From: Alphaproteobacteria bacterium
Lineage (GTDB): Bacteria > Pseudomonadota > Alphaproteobacteria > Caulobacterales > Caulobacteraceae
Length of the DNA: 64,000 nt
NCBI GenBank assembly: GCA_025359785.1
Contig: JANYET010000052.1
Coordinates: 141,422-205,421, forward strand
Reading direction: 5' to 3'
Part shown: positions 26,188 to 34,396 of the stretch, in pieces
Layout of the letters: each line of letters begins with the position of its first letter
Numbering within the stretch: position 1 is the stretch's first letter
Notes under the pieces: generated by a model
Told to the model about the DNA's origin: nothing
The model's input: the letters and a program-made list of their open reading frames with translations, nothing else
The model's database searches: none
Position numbers and translations under genes: made by a program

Positions 26188-27336
26188 ATGACCAGACCCC
26201 TGGACGCCGGCCTCGGCGCCCGCCTCGACGCCGCCATCGACCGCGCGCTCGACGAACAGCGGATCGTGGGCGCCGTCGTGCTGGTGTCGCAAGACGGCCA
26301 CCCGGCCTACGCCCGCGCCGCCGGCTTCGCCGACCGCGCCGCCCGGCGGCCGATGACCCACGACACGATCTTCCGGATGGCCTCGCTGACCAAGCCTATC
26401 GTCACCGCCGCGGCCCTGGCCCTTGTCGAGGCCGGGGTCATCAGCCTGGATGAACCCGTCACGCAATGGCTGCCGGACTTCAAGCCGGCGCTCGGCGGTG
26501 AGACGCCGCCCATCACCATCCGCCAGCTCCTCACCCATACCGCGGGCCTCTCCTACGGCTTCATGCAGCCCGACGACGGGCCCTATCTGCGCCTGGGCGT
26601 CTCCGACGGCATGGACCAGCCCGGCCTGTCGTTCGAGACCGAACTGACCCGGGTGACGCAGGCCGGCCTGTTCTTCCCGCCCGGCGCGGCCTGGCTCTAT
26701 TCCGTGGCCATGGACGTCCTGGGCGCGGCGCTTGAGAAGGCCGCGGGAAAGCCGCTCCCCGACATCGTCGCCGAGCGCATCACCGGCCCGCTGAAGATGG
26801 CCGATACCGGCTACGCGGTCACCGACCGCGGCCGTCTCGCCGAGGCCTATGCCGACGGGACCCCGCCAATCGAGATGGGTGAGGCCTGCACCGTCCCCTT
26901 CGCGGGCCTCTCGGGAATCAAGTTCGCGCCGGGCCGGGCGTTCGACGCCGCATCCTTCCCCTCCGGCGGCGCCGGCATGGTCGGCCGCGCCGACGCCTTC
27001 CTGACCTTCCTGGAAGCCATCCGCACCGGTGGCGGCGGGGTCGTCAGCCCACGGACGGCCGCCGAGATGATGCGCAACCAGACCAGCGATCTGGCCATCG
27101 TCACCAACGGGCCGGGCTTCGGTTTCGGCTACGGCGGCGCGGTGCTGCTCGACCCGGCGGCGGCCGGCTCCATCCACTCGCCGGGCGTCTGGCTGTGGGG
27201 CGGCGTCTATGGCCACAGCTGGTTCGTCGATCCGGTCCGCAAGCTCAGCGTGGTGGTCATGACCAACACCGCCATCGAAGGCATGACCGGCGCCTTCACC
27301 CAGGACATCACCGCCGCGATCCAAGGCGCGCACTGA
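26188..27336 (+). CDS. Serine hydrolase of the class C beta-lactamase-related family
   Basis: A 382-residue penicillin-binding-type hydrolase. Ser66-Leu-Thr-Lys69 (MASLTKP) is the S-x-x-K motif, and WLYSVAMDVLG supplies the Tyr motif. A GVYGHSWFVDP segment near the C-terminus stands where the third motif (H-x-G/K-T-G) is expected. No signal peptide is visible, so it is probably a cytoplasmic esterase or peptidase, not an antibiotic-resistance enzyme. It lies 2 bp ahead of the cytochrome-like gene, suggesting co-translation. Confidence 0.87.
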   Translation: MTRPLDAGLGARLDAAIDRALDEQRIVGAVVLVSQDGHPAYARAAGFADRAARRPMTHDTIFRMASLTKPIVTAAALALVEAGVISLDEPVTQWLPDFKPALGGETPPITIRQLLTHTAGLSYGFMQPDDGPYLRLGVSDGMDQPGLSFETELTRVTQAGLFFPPGAAWLYSVAMDVLGAALEKAAGKPLPDIVAERITGPLKMADTGYAVTDRGRLAEAYADGTPPIEMGEACTVPFAGLSGIKFAPGRAFDAASFPSGGAGMVGRADAFLTFLEAIRTGGGGVVSPRTAAEMMRNQTSDLAIVTNGPGFGFGYGGAVLLDPAAAGSIHSPGVWLWGGVYGHSWFVDPVRKLSVVVMTNTAIEGMTGAFTQDITAAIQGAH

Positions 27337-27338
27337 CC

Positions 27339-27686
27339 ATGGCTCTTCGAGGTCGCCTTACCGCCACGCTTGGCGCGCTTGCCCTCGCGCTCGTGCTCGC
27401 CGGCGCAGGTCTCGCCCAGACGCCCGGCGACGGCCTGCCTGAGGGCCCGGGCAAGGCCGATCTGCTGCGCGCCTGCACAGGCTGCCACGACCTGTCCACC
27501 GTCACAGGAACGCCGCGCACCGCGCAAGGCTGGGAAACCGTGATCGGCAGCATGATGAACAATGGCGCGGAGCTGTCCGGCGACGAACAGGCCGCCGTCC
27601 AGGCCTATCTGGTGAAGAACTTCGGCGTGAAGCCCGACACAGCGCCTGCGCCGACCCCTGATCCCAAGGCGCCGCACGGACGCTAA
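27339..27686 (+). CDS. Small exported c-type cytochrome
   Basis: A 115-residue protein with a signal peptide (about residues 1-27) and one heme-binding motif CTGCH (Cys46, Cys49, His50). A methionine in IGSMMNNGAEL is a candidate distal ligand, followed by AVQAYLVKNFG. This layout is typical of small quinoprotein- or dehydrogenase-associated cytochromes in the periplasm. The ATG lies 2 bp after the serine hydrolase stop. The stop is only 3 bp from the duplicated rnhA fragment. Confidence 0.83.
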   Translation: MALRGRLTATLGALALALVLAGAGLAQTPGDGLPEGPGKADLLRACTGCHDLSTVTGTPRTAQGWETVIGSMMNNGAELSGDEQAAVQAYLVKNFGVKPDTAPAPTPDPKAPHGR

Positions 27687-27689
27687 CCT

Positions 27690-27777
27690 CTATCGCCTCG
27701 CCGCCGCCAGCGTCTCGGCCATGCCCTGCCGGGCCAGCGCATCGGCGCGCTCGTTATGTTCGTGGCCGGCGTGGCCC
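27690..27777 (-). pseudogene. Duplicated 3' end of rnhA (88-bp relic)
   Basis: This 88-bp stretch matches the last 88 bp of the intact rnhA gene at 30402-30489 with five mismatches, including 44 identical bases in a row at the inner end. It keeps the rnhA reading frame and stop codon and encodes [18 protein letters not shown] plus the final ten residues, with one amino-acid change. Three of the four altered codons are synonymous. Homology ends abruptly at 27777. It has no start and cannot be functional. With the 3' end of rnhA it bounds a 2.6-kb segment as a direct repeat. Confidence 0.85.
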
Positions 27778-27821
27778 CCGCGATCCAGGGCCGGTAGCGG
27801 CCCGTCCCGGCCGCGCGCCCG

Positions 27822-29072
27822 TCAGGGGCAGGCCTTGTCCGGCACGCAGCGCGGGCGCCAGCTCCGCGCCAGGGCGTCGGCCTCTGCGATCTCCTGCGGC
27901 GACAGGCTGGCGAGGAGTTGCGCCCGCGCTGCGGCCTGCTCCAGGGTCGGGACCCGCTTGGGCTCGCGGGCTTCCGAAAGCCGCATCCACATCAGGGCCA
28001 GCATCGGGTCTTGCGGCGGCCCGACACCGTTGGCGTAGGCCAGACCGACCTTGGCCTGCGCTGTCGCGTCACCCTGGTCGGCGGCTCTGCGCCACCACTG
28101 GAAGGCCTCGATCGGATCGACCGGCGCCCCGGCGCCAACCTCATAGGCGTCGGCCAGCAGCTTCTCCGACGCCAGATGGCCCTGGGCCGCGGCCTGGTGG
28201 TACCAGGCCATCGCCTGTTGCTGGTCTGCGGCGACGCCCCGGCCCTGCCGGTAGGCCTCTCCCAGATTGTACTGGGCATAGAGTTCGTGCTTGGCGGCGG
28301 CCTGCCGGTACCACCCCAGCCCCGCGGCGACATCCTTGTCCGCGCCCCAGCCGTTGGTGGTCATCACGCCCAGCAAGTTCTGCGCCTGGGGGAACCCCTT
28401 CTCCGCGGCAGGCCGAAGCCAGATCACGGCCTTGCGGTCGTCGCGGCGAAAGCCCGCCTCGCCGAACCGGATGAGGTTGGCCATCACGAACTGGGCGGGC
28501 GCCTCACCGCCCGCCGCCGCTTTCTCGCACCAGGGCCTCGCCGCCTTCGGATCGCGCGGCGTCACCCCGCCCTGCACATAAATCACGCAGAGATTGGACT
28601 GGGATGCGGTTGCGCCCGCCGCGCCGGCCACCTGTAGCAACCGCAGGCCTTCCGCCTTGTCCTGGGCGACGCCTCGCCCGAACAGCATCATCAGCCCCAG
28701 ATCGCCCTTGGCGAAGTGATCGCCTTGATCGGCCGCCTTGCGGTACCAGACCACGGCCTTGGCGCTGTCCTCCGCGACGCCGGAGCCGAGGTTGTAGGCG
28801 CGCCCAACCAGGTATTGCGCCCGTACATCGCCCGTTTCGGCTGCCTCCAGATAGAGCTTGAACGCTCCGACTAGGTCGCCCCGGACCTCGGCGATCGCGG
28901 CGCCCGCGAGGCCTGTCAGCTTGTCGAGGGGCACCGCCGCCTCGTCGGCGGACGTCGGCGGCGCGGCGGGCTGCGCCACCGCGGCGCCCGCCAGCGCCAG
29001 ACCGGCCAAGGCGGCCAAGGCGGCCAAGGCAGCTAACAGTCCGCGGATGCCAGGTCCCGATGCGATGCTCAT
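27822..29072 (-). CDS. SEL1-repeat (TPR-like) exported protein
   Basis: A 416-residue protein. A signal peptide or signal anchor (AALAALAALAGLALAGAAVA) covers about residues 10-33. Seven or more SEL1 repeats of about 36 residues follow, recognised by units such as AQYLVGRAYNLGSGVAEDSA, AVVWYRKAADQGD and AQYNLGEAYRQGRGVA. SEL1 repeats form a curved scaffold for protein-protein contacts, often in the envelope. The C-terminus has a cysteine pair (RCVPDKACP). The ATG at 29070-29072 has AAGGGG upstream. It is divergent from the cysteine-rich exported protein, and both lie inside the segment bounded by rnhA repeats. Confidence 0.85.
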   Translation of the reverse strand: MSIASGPGIRGLLAALAALAALAGLALAGAAVAQPAAPPTSADEAAVPLDKLTGLAGAAIAEVRGDLVGAFKLYLEAAETGDVRAQYLVGRAYNLGSGVAEDSAKAVVWYRKAADQGDHFAKGDLGLMMLFGRGVAQDKAEGLRLLQVAGAAGATASQSNLCVIYVQGGVTPRDPKAARPWCEKAAAGGEAPAQFVMANLIRFGEAGFRRDDRKAVIWLRPAAEKGFPQAQNLLGVMTTNGWGADKDVAAGLGWYRQAAAKHELYAQYNLGEAYRQGRGVAADQQQAMAWYHQAAAQGHLASEKLLADAYEVGAGAPVDPIEAFQWWRRAADQGDATAQAKVGLAYANGVGPPQDPMLALMWMRLSEAREPKRVPTLEQAAARAQLLASLSPQEIAEADALARSWRPRCVPDKACP

Positions 29073-29178
29073 GAGCCCCTTTTGCCCGTTCGCAGGCCGC
29101 ACGCGAAACCTCGGCTGGACAGGCTCCGCATTCTTGCCGAAGCTATCAGTTGCAGGGGCACGCACAAAGGGGGGCCGT

Positions 29179-30405
29179 TTGGCCGGACGGAACGCCATCG
29201 CGCCGCGCGCACTGCTCGCCGCGGCGGCCCTGTTGCTGGCTCACGCACCGGCCGTCGCCGCGGCGCCGGCTGTCAGTGAGCCCTCGCCGCAGCTGCTCGG
29301 CATGGCCCGTTTGGTGTACAGGGAGATCTATCGCGCCGCGCCGACCAGCCGCCAGCCCGCCGCGCCCACCCCGGTCGACGCCGATCTCCAGGCCTTCGCG
29401 GCCGGTGAGATCGCCGGCGAATGCCATCTCGGCTGCAGCTACGGCTGGGGATCGCACCTTCGCGAGGCCGCGCTGGACTATGCCGCCCAGCGTTGGGCCG
29501 AGCTCGCCCGCCTGGTGGTGAGCCACCGCGAGGACTCCGACCTGCCCTACTTCTACCTAGCGTCGGCGGCCTATCACCTGGGCTACTACGCCGCTGCGGA
29601 GAAATACACGAACGTCGCCTACGCCTTCAGCACGACCTCGGCCTGGCGCTGCGCGGGGCTCTTCGAACAGTGCAATGGGCAACGTTTCCCCGACGACGAG
29701 GTGAAGCTCTTCCTGCAGATTCAGGCCGCCAGGAAACCGCAGCCAATCGCGAGCGGCCCCTTGTCGGAGCCGCAGCGCAGCGCCATCGACGCCTACCTCG
29801 GCTGCGTCGCGCGCAGCGTCCCGCCGCTCGATGACAAGAAAGCCGACGCGCGTTCGATCGCCATCTCCGTCGCGGTGAGCTGCGAGCCGGCCTCGCGCGA
29901 CCTGCGCCGCGACATGGAACAGGGCTGGACCGACCACGACCGCGAACAGTTCGCCGCGACCTTCGACCGCGAGAACCTCAGCGCCGTCACCGGGTTCGTC
30001 ATGGCGGCCCGCACCGCCACCGGCGGTCCGCCGCTCCCGCCGCCGCCCGCGCCACCCCGACCGCAAACACACCCGCAGGCGCCGCAGGTCATGTCCAAAC
30101 CCGCGTCGGCCTGCGGATCGCCGGCGGCCTATCGGCGGTCCATCGCCCTGCTCGCGGAGGCCAGCGCCGCCGCCAGGGCGCCCGTACCGAGCACCGACCA
30201 GGTGAGCACATTGCTGAAACAGGCCCTCGACGCGCTCGGAAGCGCCTACGTCCTTCCAGGCCTGATCGATGACAGCGGCATGCACTTGATCCTCGCCAAC
30301 GAGGCCGAGCGAAAGGGAGACCTGGGCCTCGCCAACTCCATGCGCCGGCGCATTCTCGAGGAGCGGCTACGCCTCTATCGGGATGGGGCTCACCGAAGCT
30401 GCTAG
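29179..30405 (+). CDS. Exported cysteine-rich protein of unknown function
   Basis: A 408-residue protein starting at TTG 29179-29181, which has AAAGGGGGG just upstream and yields a clean signal peptide (about residues 1-28). The mature part has cysteines in [37 protein letters not shown] and the final RSC, enough for several disulfides. TPR-like helices ([20 protein letters not shown]) and a proline-rich linker ([13 protein letters not shown]) separate two helical parts. I do not recognise the family. It is divergent from the SEL1 protein gene, and its TAG overlaps the rnhA TAG in a shared CTAG (30402-30405). Confidence 0.72.
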   Translation: MAGRNAIAPRALLAAAALLLAHAPAVAAAPAVSEPSPQLLGMARLVYREIYRAAPTSRQPAAPTPVDADLQAFAAGEIAGECHLGCSYGWGSHLREAALDYAAQRWAELARLVVSHREDSDLPYFYLASAAYHLGYYAAAEKYTNVAYAFSTTSAWRCAGLFEQCNGQRFPDDEVKLFLQIQAARKPQPIASGPLSEPQRSAIDAYLGCVARSVPPLDDKKADARSIAISVAVSCEPASRDLRRDMEQGWTDHDREQFAATFDRENLSAVTGFVMAARTATGGPPLPPPPAPPRPQTHPQAPQVMSKPASACGSPAAYRRSIALLAEASAAARAPVPSTDQVSTLLKQALDALGSAYVLPGLIDDSGMHLILANEAERKGDLGLANSMRRRILEERLRLYRDGAHRSC

Positions 30406-30854
30406 CGCCTCGCCGCCGCCAGCGTCTCTTCCATCCCCTGCCGCGCCAGCGCATCGGCGCGCTCGTTATGTTCGTGGCCGGCGTGGCCCTTGACCCAGCG
30501 CCAGCTTACCTCGTGGCGCAGCCGCGCCGCGTCGAGCCGTTTCCACAGGTCGTCGTTCTTCACGGGCTTCTTGTCCGCGGTCAGCCAGCCGCGGCGCTTC
30601 CAGTTGTGGATCCACTCCGAGATGCCCTTCATCACATAGGTCGAATCCGTGTGCAGCTCGACCTTGCAGGGCTTCGTGAGCGCCTCCAGCGCCTGGATCG
30701 CCGCCATCATCTCCATGCGGTTGTTGGTGGTGGCGAGCTCCCCGCCGCAGAGCACTTTTTCGGTCCCGGCGGCGTGCAGCACCGCGCCCCAGCCACCCGG
30801 CCCGGGATTGCCGGAACAGGCGCCGTCCGTATGGATCACCACCTGCGGCGTCAT
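30402..30854 (-). CDS. rnhA: Ribonuclease HI
   Basis: A 150-residue RNase HI that cuts RNA in RNA-DNA hybrids. The catalytic residues Asp10 (HTDGACSGN), Glu48 (NNRMEMM), Asp70 (HTDS) and Asp134 (NERADALA) fall at the same numbers as in the E. coli enzyme, and His124 is present in KGHAGH. The ATG at 30852-30854 overlaps the thrB stop. In many alphaproteobacteria rnhA follows thrB and ispH. The last 88 bp are duplicated at 27690-27777. Confidence 0.95.
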   Translation of the reverse strand: MTPQVVIHTDGACSGNPGPGGWGAVLHAAGTEKVLCGGELATTNNRMEMMAAIQALEALTKPCKVELHTDSTYVMKGISEWIHNWKRRGWLTADKKPVKNDDLWKRLDAARLRHEVSWRWVKGHAGHEHNERADALARQGMEETLAAARR

Positions 30855-31831
30855 GCGCCTGCCTTGGACATCGGGGCTCCAAACAACACCAGGTCCGGCG
30901 ACGAACGGTGCACCGCCAGCTTGCGCTCGTACTCCAGCGGGTCCTTGGGCCGCACCAGCGCGCCGGCCGGCGTCGCGCCCCAATCCGCCAACCGGGTCAG
31001 GAAGAACCGCATCGCCGCCCCGTGCGCCAGCACCGGCAGGGCCGCTCGTTCGAGATCGGACAACGGCCGCAGGCTTTCGTAGCCGGCCACCAACTGGCGG
31101 GCCGAGGTGATGTTGAAACTCCCGTCCGGCTCGAAGCACCAGGCGTTGAGCGCGATGGCCAGGTCATAGGCCAAGGCGTCCACGCAGGCGAAATAGAAGT
31201 CGATGGCGCCGGCGAATTGTCCCTTTGAAAAGAACACGTTGTCGGGGAAGAAGTCGGCGTGGATGATGCCCTGTGGCAGCCCGCGCGGCCACTGCGAGGC
31301 CAATAGTTCGAGATCGGACGATATTGTCGCGGCCAGCCCGGGCTTCAGATCTTCCGCCGCCAGGGCCAGGCCCTGGAACATCGGCGCCCAGGCCGCTTGC
31401 CCCAGGTCGTTGGCCCGCACGCCGGGATAGCTCGCCGCCGCCAGGTGCAGCAGCGCCAGGCCCGCGCCCGCTTCGCGGCAATGCGCGGCCGTGGGCCTTC
31501 GCACCGCCAGGCCGGACAGGAACGAGACGATGGCGCAGGGCTTGCCGCGCACCGTCTTCAAGAGCCGCCCCTCGCGGTCCGGGATCGGCGTCGCGCTCGG
31601 GAACCGTCGCTCGGCGATCCAGCGCAGCAGCTCCAGGAAAAATGGCAGATCGTCGGCCCGCACGCGGCGCTCGTAGATCGTCAGGAAATACCGCCCCGCC
31701 TCGGTCTCCAGCAGGAAGTTGGAGTTCTCGACGCCTTCGGCCACGCCCTTCAGGCTGAGCGCGGCGCCCAGGTCGAAGTCGGCCAGCAGCCCGGCCAGCT
31801 CCTCGTCCGTGATATCGGTATAGACCGCCAT
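30851..31831 (-). CDS. thrB: Homoserine kinase (ThrB2 type)
   Basis: A 326-residue kinase of the choline-kinase/APH fold that phosphorylates homoserine in threonine synthesis. The nucleotide-binding N-lobe shows [20 protein letters not shown]. The catalytic loop is [15 protein letters not shown], and [16 protein letters not shown] holds the metal-binding aspartate. This is the form of homoserine kinase used by alphaproteobacteria. Start and stop are standard; the stop overlaps the rnhA ATG (ATGA), so the two are co-translated. Confidence 0.92.
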   Translation of the reverse strand: MAVYTDITDEELAGLLADFDLGAALSLKGVAEGVENSNFLLETEAGRYFLTIYERRVRADDLPFFLELLRWIAERRFPSATPIPDREGRLLKTVRGKPCAIVSFLSGLAVRRPTAAHCREAGAGLALLHLAAASYPGVRANDLGQAAWAPMFQGLALAAEDLKPGLAATISSDLELLASQWPRGLPQGIIHADFFPDNVFFSKGQFAGAIDFYFACVDALAYDLAIALNAWCFEPDGSFNITSARQLVAGYESLRPLSDLERAALPVLAHGAAMRFFLTRLADWGATPAGALVRPKDPLEYERKLAVHRSSPDLVLFGAPMSKAGA

Positions 31832-31908
31832 CCGCCCCCGATGGGCGAGGTCGGCAAAGCGGTCAAGACGTTCGGGCGAAGTGTGGTAGGCTAAACCAGT
31901 AGCCAGAC

Positions 31909-32136
31909 GTGACTTACCTCAAGATTACTCAGACCGACGCGGGCCTCGCGATCGTCCTCAATGACGAGGCTCGGGATCTGCTGGATGCAAGGGATGGCGC
32001 CCAGGTCAGTCTGGAAATCTCCGAAGACGGCAAGGTCTTCCTGCACGGACGGGACATGTCGCCGGAAGCTCGCCGCACGCGAGGGCGCGCCTTTATCAAG
32101 CGATACCAGAAGACCTTCGACGCCCTGGCGAAATAG
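31909..32136 (+). CDS. AbrB/MazE-like antitoxin of a Doc toxin pair
   Basis: A 75-residue protein. The N-terminal swapped-hairpin half (YLKITQTDAGLAIVLNDEA, then GAQVSLEISEDGKVFLHG) resembles AbrB/MazE antitoxins. The basic C-terminal helix (GRAFIKRYQKTFDALAK) is the kind that wraps and blocks Fic/Doc toxins. The start is GTG 31909-31911. A GCTAAACC stretch 12 bp upstream resembles the Caulobacter -10 element, weak evidence for a promoter. The stop lies 3 bp before the toxin start. Unlike the toxin gene, this gene looks intact. Confidence 0.8.
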   Translation: MTYLKITQTDAGLAIVLNDEARDLLDARDGAQVSLEISEDGKVFLHGRDMSPEARRTRGRAFIKRYQKTFDALAK

Positions 32137-32139
32137 TCC

Positions 32140-32524
32140 ATGGTCGAGCCTTTTTGGATCGACCGGGGGTTAATCCTCGGGCTGTACGAGGACGTGGTCG
32201 CCGCGTCGGGCGGAGCCTTCGGCGTCGTCGGGCGGAGCCTTCGGCGTCAGGGACGAGGGATTGCTCGACTCTGCGCTCGCGCGGCCGCTCAATAGACGGG
32301 CCTACGAAGGGGTCACCGATCTCCTGGAGCTGGCGGCTAACTACGCCGTCGGTATCTCGTCAAACCATCCCTTCATCGACGGCAACAAACGCGTGGCATT
32401 CATGGCCATGGGTCAATTTCTAAACCACAACGGCATCGATCTGACGGCGAGCGACGCGGACGCGACGGCGACAATGCTGTCGGTCGCGCGCAGCGAATTG
32501 ACGATCGAACAGGTGGCGGCCTAG
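32140..32524 (+). pseudogene. Doc/Fic-family toxin gene inactivated by a 22-bp tandem duplication
   Basis: From ATG 32140 the frame encodes a normal Doc N-terminus (FWIDRGLILGLYEDVVAASG) but then changes frame and stops at 32295 after 51 codons. The rest of the toxin is in another frame: RDEGLLDSALARPLNRRAYE and the Fic motif HPFIDGNKRVAF. The cause is visible: 22 bp at 32205-32226 are repeated exactly at 32227-32248. Removing one copy joins the halves as SGGAFGVRDEGLL and gives a continuous 120-residue Doc protein. Intact Doc toxins phosphorylate or AMPylate targets such as EF-Tu. As sequenced, no full toxin can be made. Confidence 0.9.
32205..32248 (+). repeat. Exact 22-bp tandem duplication inside the doc gene
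   Basis: Two identical adjacent copies, 32205-32226 and 32227-32248. The unit begins GTCGGGCGGAGCC and ends TTCGGCGTC. Since 22 is not a multiple of three, the second copy shifts the frame. Loss of one copy by slippage would restore the gene. Confidence 0.95.
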
Positions 32525-32553
32525 CTTAGATCACGGACCGCGCCGGCGCGAAC

Positions 32554-33516
32554 CTAAGCCAACACCCGCGGCAGCTTGAAGCTCACCGTCTCGCGCTCGG
32601 CGTCGATCTCCTCGACCGACACCGCAAAGCTCCGCGACAGCCGGTCGATCACGCCCTGCACCAGCACCTCCGGCGCCGAGGCGCCCGCGGTCACGCCGAC
32701 CACCTGGACGCCGTCGAGCCACGCCAGATCGAGGCCGTCGGCGTCGTCGATCAGATGGGCCACCGATCCGGCTCGCCGGGCCACTTCAGCAAGGCGCACC
32801 GAGTTGGACGAATTGGCGCTGCCGAGCACCAGCAGCACCTGGCTGCGGGCCGCAACCGCCTTGACCGCCTCCTGGCGGTTGGTGGTGGCGTAGCAGATGT
32901 CTTCCTTGTAAGGCGCGGCGATCGCAGGGAAGCGGCCGCGCAGCGCGGCGACGATCTCGGCGGTGTCGTCCACCGACAGGGTCGTCTGGGTGACGAAGGC
33001 GACGTTGGCCGGGTCCTTGGGCGTGAAGGCCTGGGCGTCCGCCACCGTCTCGATCAGCACCACCGCGCCCTCCGGCAGCTGGCCCATGGTGCCCACCACC
33101 TCCGGGTGCCCGGCATGGCCGATCAGCACGATTTCGCGGCCCGCGTCGAAGTGGCGGCCAGCCTCCACGTGCACCTTCGAGACCAGCGGGCAGGTGGCGT
33201 CGAGGTAGAGCATCTTTCGCGCCTTGGCCTCGGCGGGCACCGCCTTCGGCACGCCGTGGGCGGAGAACACCACCGGCCGGTCCGGCGGGCATTCGGCCAG
33301 TTCCTCGACGAACACCGCGCCCAGCGCCTTCAGCCGCTCGACCACATGGCGGTTGTGGACGATCTCGTGGCGCACATAGACCGGCGCGCCATACTTGGCG
33401 ATCCCCCGCTCGACGATCTGGATCGCCCGGTCGACGCCGGCGCAGAACCCGCGCGGCGTGGCCAGCAGGATGGTGAGCGGCGGACGGGCGGCGGGAGCTT
33501 GCGACATCGGCTGCAT
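32554..33516 (-). CDS. ispH: 4-hydroxy-3-methylbut-2-enyl diphosphate reductase
   Basis: A 320-residue IspH (LytB), the last enzyme of the methylerythritol phosphate pathway, making IPP and DMAPP with a 4Fe-4S cluster. The three cluster cysteines are in [14 protein letters not shown] (Cys25), [12 protein letters not shown] and [24 protein letters not shown] and [15 protein letters not shown] are further family signatures. I use ATG 33514-33516; a second ATG lies three codons later. In related bacteria thrB and rnhA follow directly; here the toxin-antitoxin pair lies between, on the other strand. Confidence 0.94.
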   Translation of the reverse strand: MQPMSQAPAARPPLTILLATPRGFCAGVDRAIQIVERGIAKYGAPVYVRHEIVHNRHVVERLKALGAVFVEELAECPPDRPVVFSAHGVPKAVPAEAKARKMLYLDATCPLVSKVHVEAGRHFDAGREIVLIGHAGHPEVVGTMGQLPEGAVVLIETVADAQAFTPKDPANVAFVTQTTLSVDDTAEIVAALRGRFPAIAAPYKEDICYATTNRQEAVKAVAARSQVLLVLGSANSSNSVRLAEVARRAGSVAHLIDDADGLDLAWLDGVQVVGVTAGASAPEVLVQGVIDRLSRSFAVSVEEIDAERETVSFKLPRVLA

Positions 33517-33679
33517 ACCTAGGCCGTCCGCCTCGGCAAGGTAAGGGGGCTGGGCCGCCAGCCGCGTTGCCGCCACAGTCTCCAGGCTGTAGTAGAAGCC
33601 GACCGCGCGAGCGCTCGCGCGCGCCTCAACTTCCCGCGCGAACCTGTTCGCGCCCCCTCAAGTTACACGGACGCCCGCC

Positions 33680-34396
33680 ATGCGCCGCCTCGCTCTGCTC
33701 ACCGCCGCCGCCATGATGGTCGCGGCTCCCTTCGCCGCCCACGCCCAGTATGGCGGCGCCCAAGGCCCCGGCGGCGGCAGCCGTGGCGGCGGCCAGGATC
33801 AGAAGCAGTCGGAAGACGATTCCAAGAAGAAGAAGCGCGACAAGGAATGGGGCGACAGCTCCGCGCCCCTGCCGGCCCTGCGCAATTCCGGTCCCTGCCC
33901 CTTCGTGAAGTCGCTCTACGACGCCAGCCGCTACGTGGAATTCAAGGACGCCAAGGAGGCTTCGGCCAACGTCGCCTACTCCGGTGAGATCCAGGGCATT
34001 TCGGCTGGCTGCCAGTACAAGGATGACGAGCCGATCAAGGTGGTGATGGATGTGCTGTTCGAGCTGGGCAAGGGCCCGCAGGCCACCGCCGGCTCCAAGA
34101 CCTATCACTATTGGGTGGCCGTCACCGACCGCAACCGCGAGATCATCAGCCGCCAGAACTTCGACCTGCCGGTCACCTTCGCGGCCGGCAAGGACCGGGC
34201 CTACGTCACCGATTCCATCGCCAACATCGTGATCCCACGCGGCTCGATGACCACCTCCGGCGCCAACTTCGAGATCCTGGTGGGCTTCGACGTCACCCCG
34301 CAGATGGCCGAGTTCAACCGCCAGGGTAAGCGCTTCCGGGTGAACGCCGGGACGTCCGCGCTCGCCGCCGCCGGGAACGCCTCGACGCGGCGATGA
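33680..34396 (+). CDS. Exported protein of unknown function
   Basis: A 238-residue protein with a signal peptide (about residues 1-22, ending HAQYG), a glycine-rich then lysine-rich linker ([16 protein letters not shown]) and a compact beta-rich domain. Two cysteines ([12 protein letters not shown] and ISAGCQYKD) may form a disulfide. The stop overlaps the argS ATG, so the two genes are co-translated. Similar proteins occur beside argS in Caulobacterales, but I know of no function. Confidence 0.7.
   Translation: MRRLALLTAAAMMVAAPFAAHAQYGGAQGPGGGSRGGGQDQKQSEDDSKKKKRDKEWGDSSAPLPALRNSGPCPFVKSLYDASRYVEFKDAKEASANVAYSGEIQGISAGCQYKDDEPIKVVMDVLFELGKGPQATAGSKTYHYWVAVTDRNREIISRQNFDLPVTFAAGKDRAYVTDSIANIVIPRGSMTTSGANFEILVGFDVTPQMAEFNRQGKRFRVNAGTSALAAAGNASTRR

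Noticed and set aside
26188..27336. Beta-lactamase conferring antibiotic resistance
   Set aside because: It has the S-x-x-K motif of the wider family but no signal peptide and no canonical third motif; the family is dominated by esterases and peptidases.
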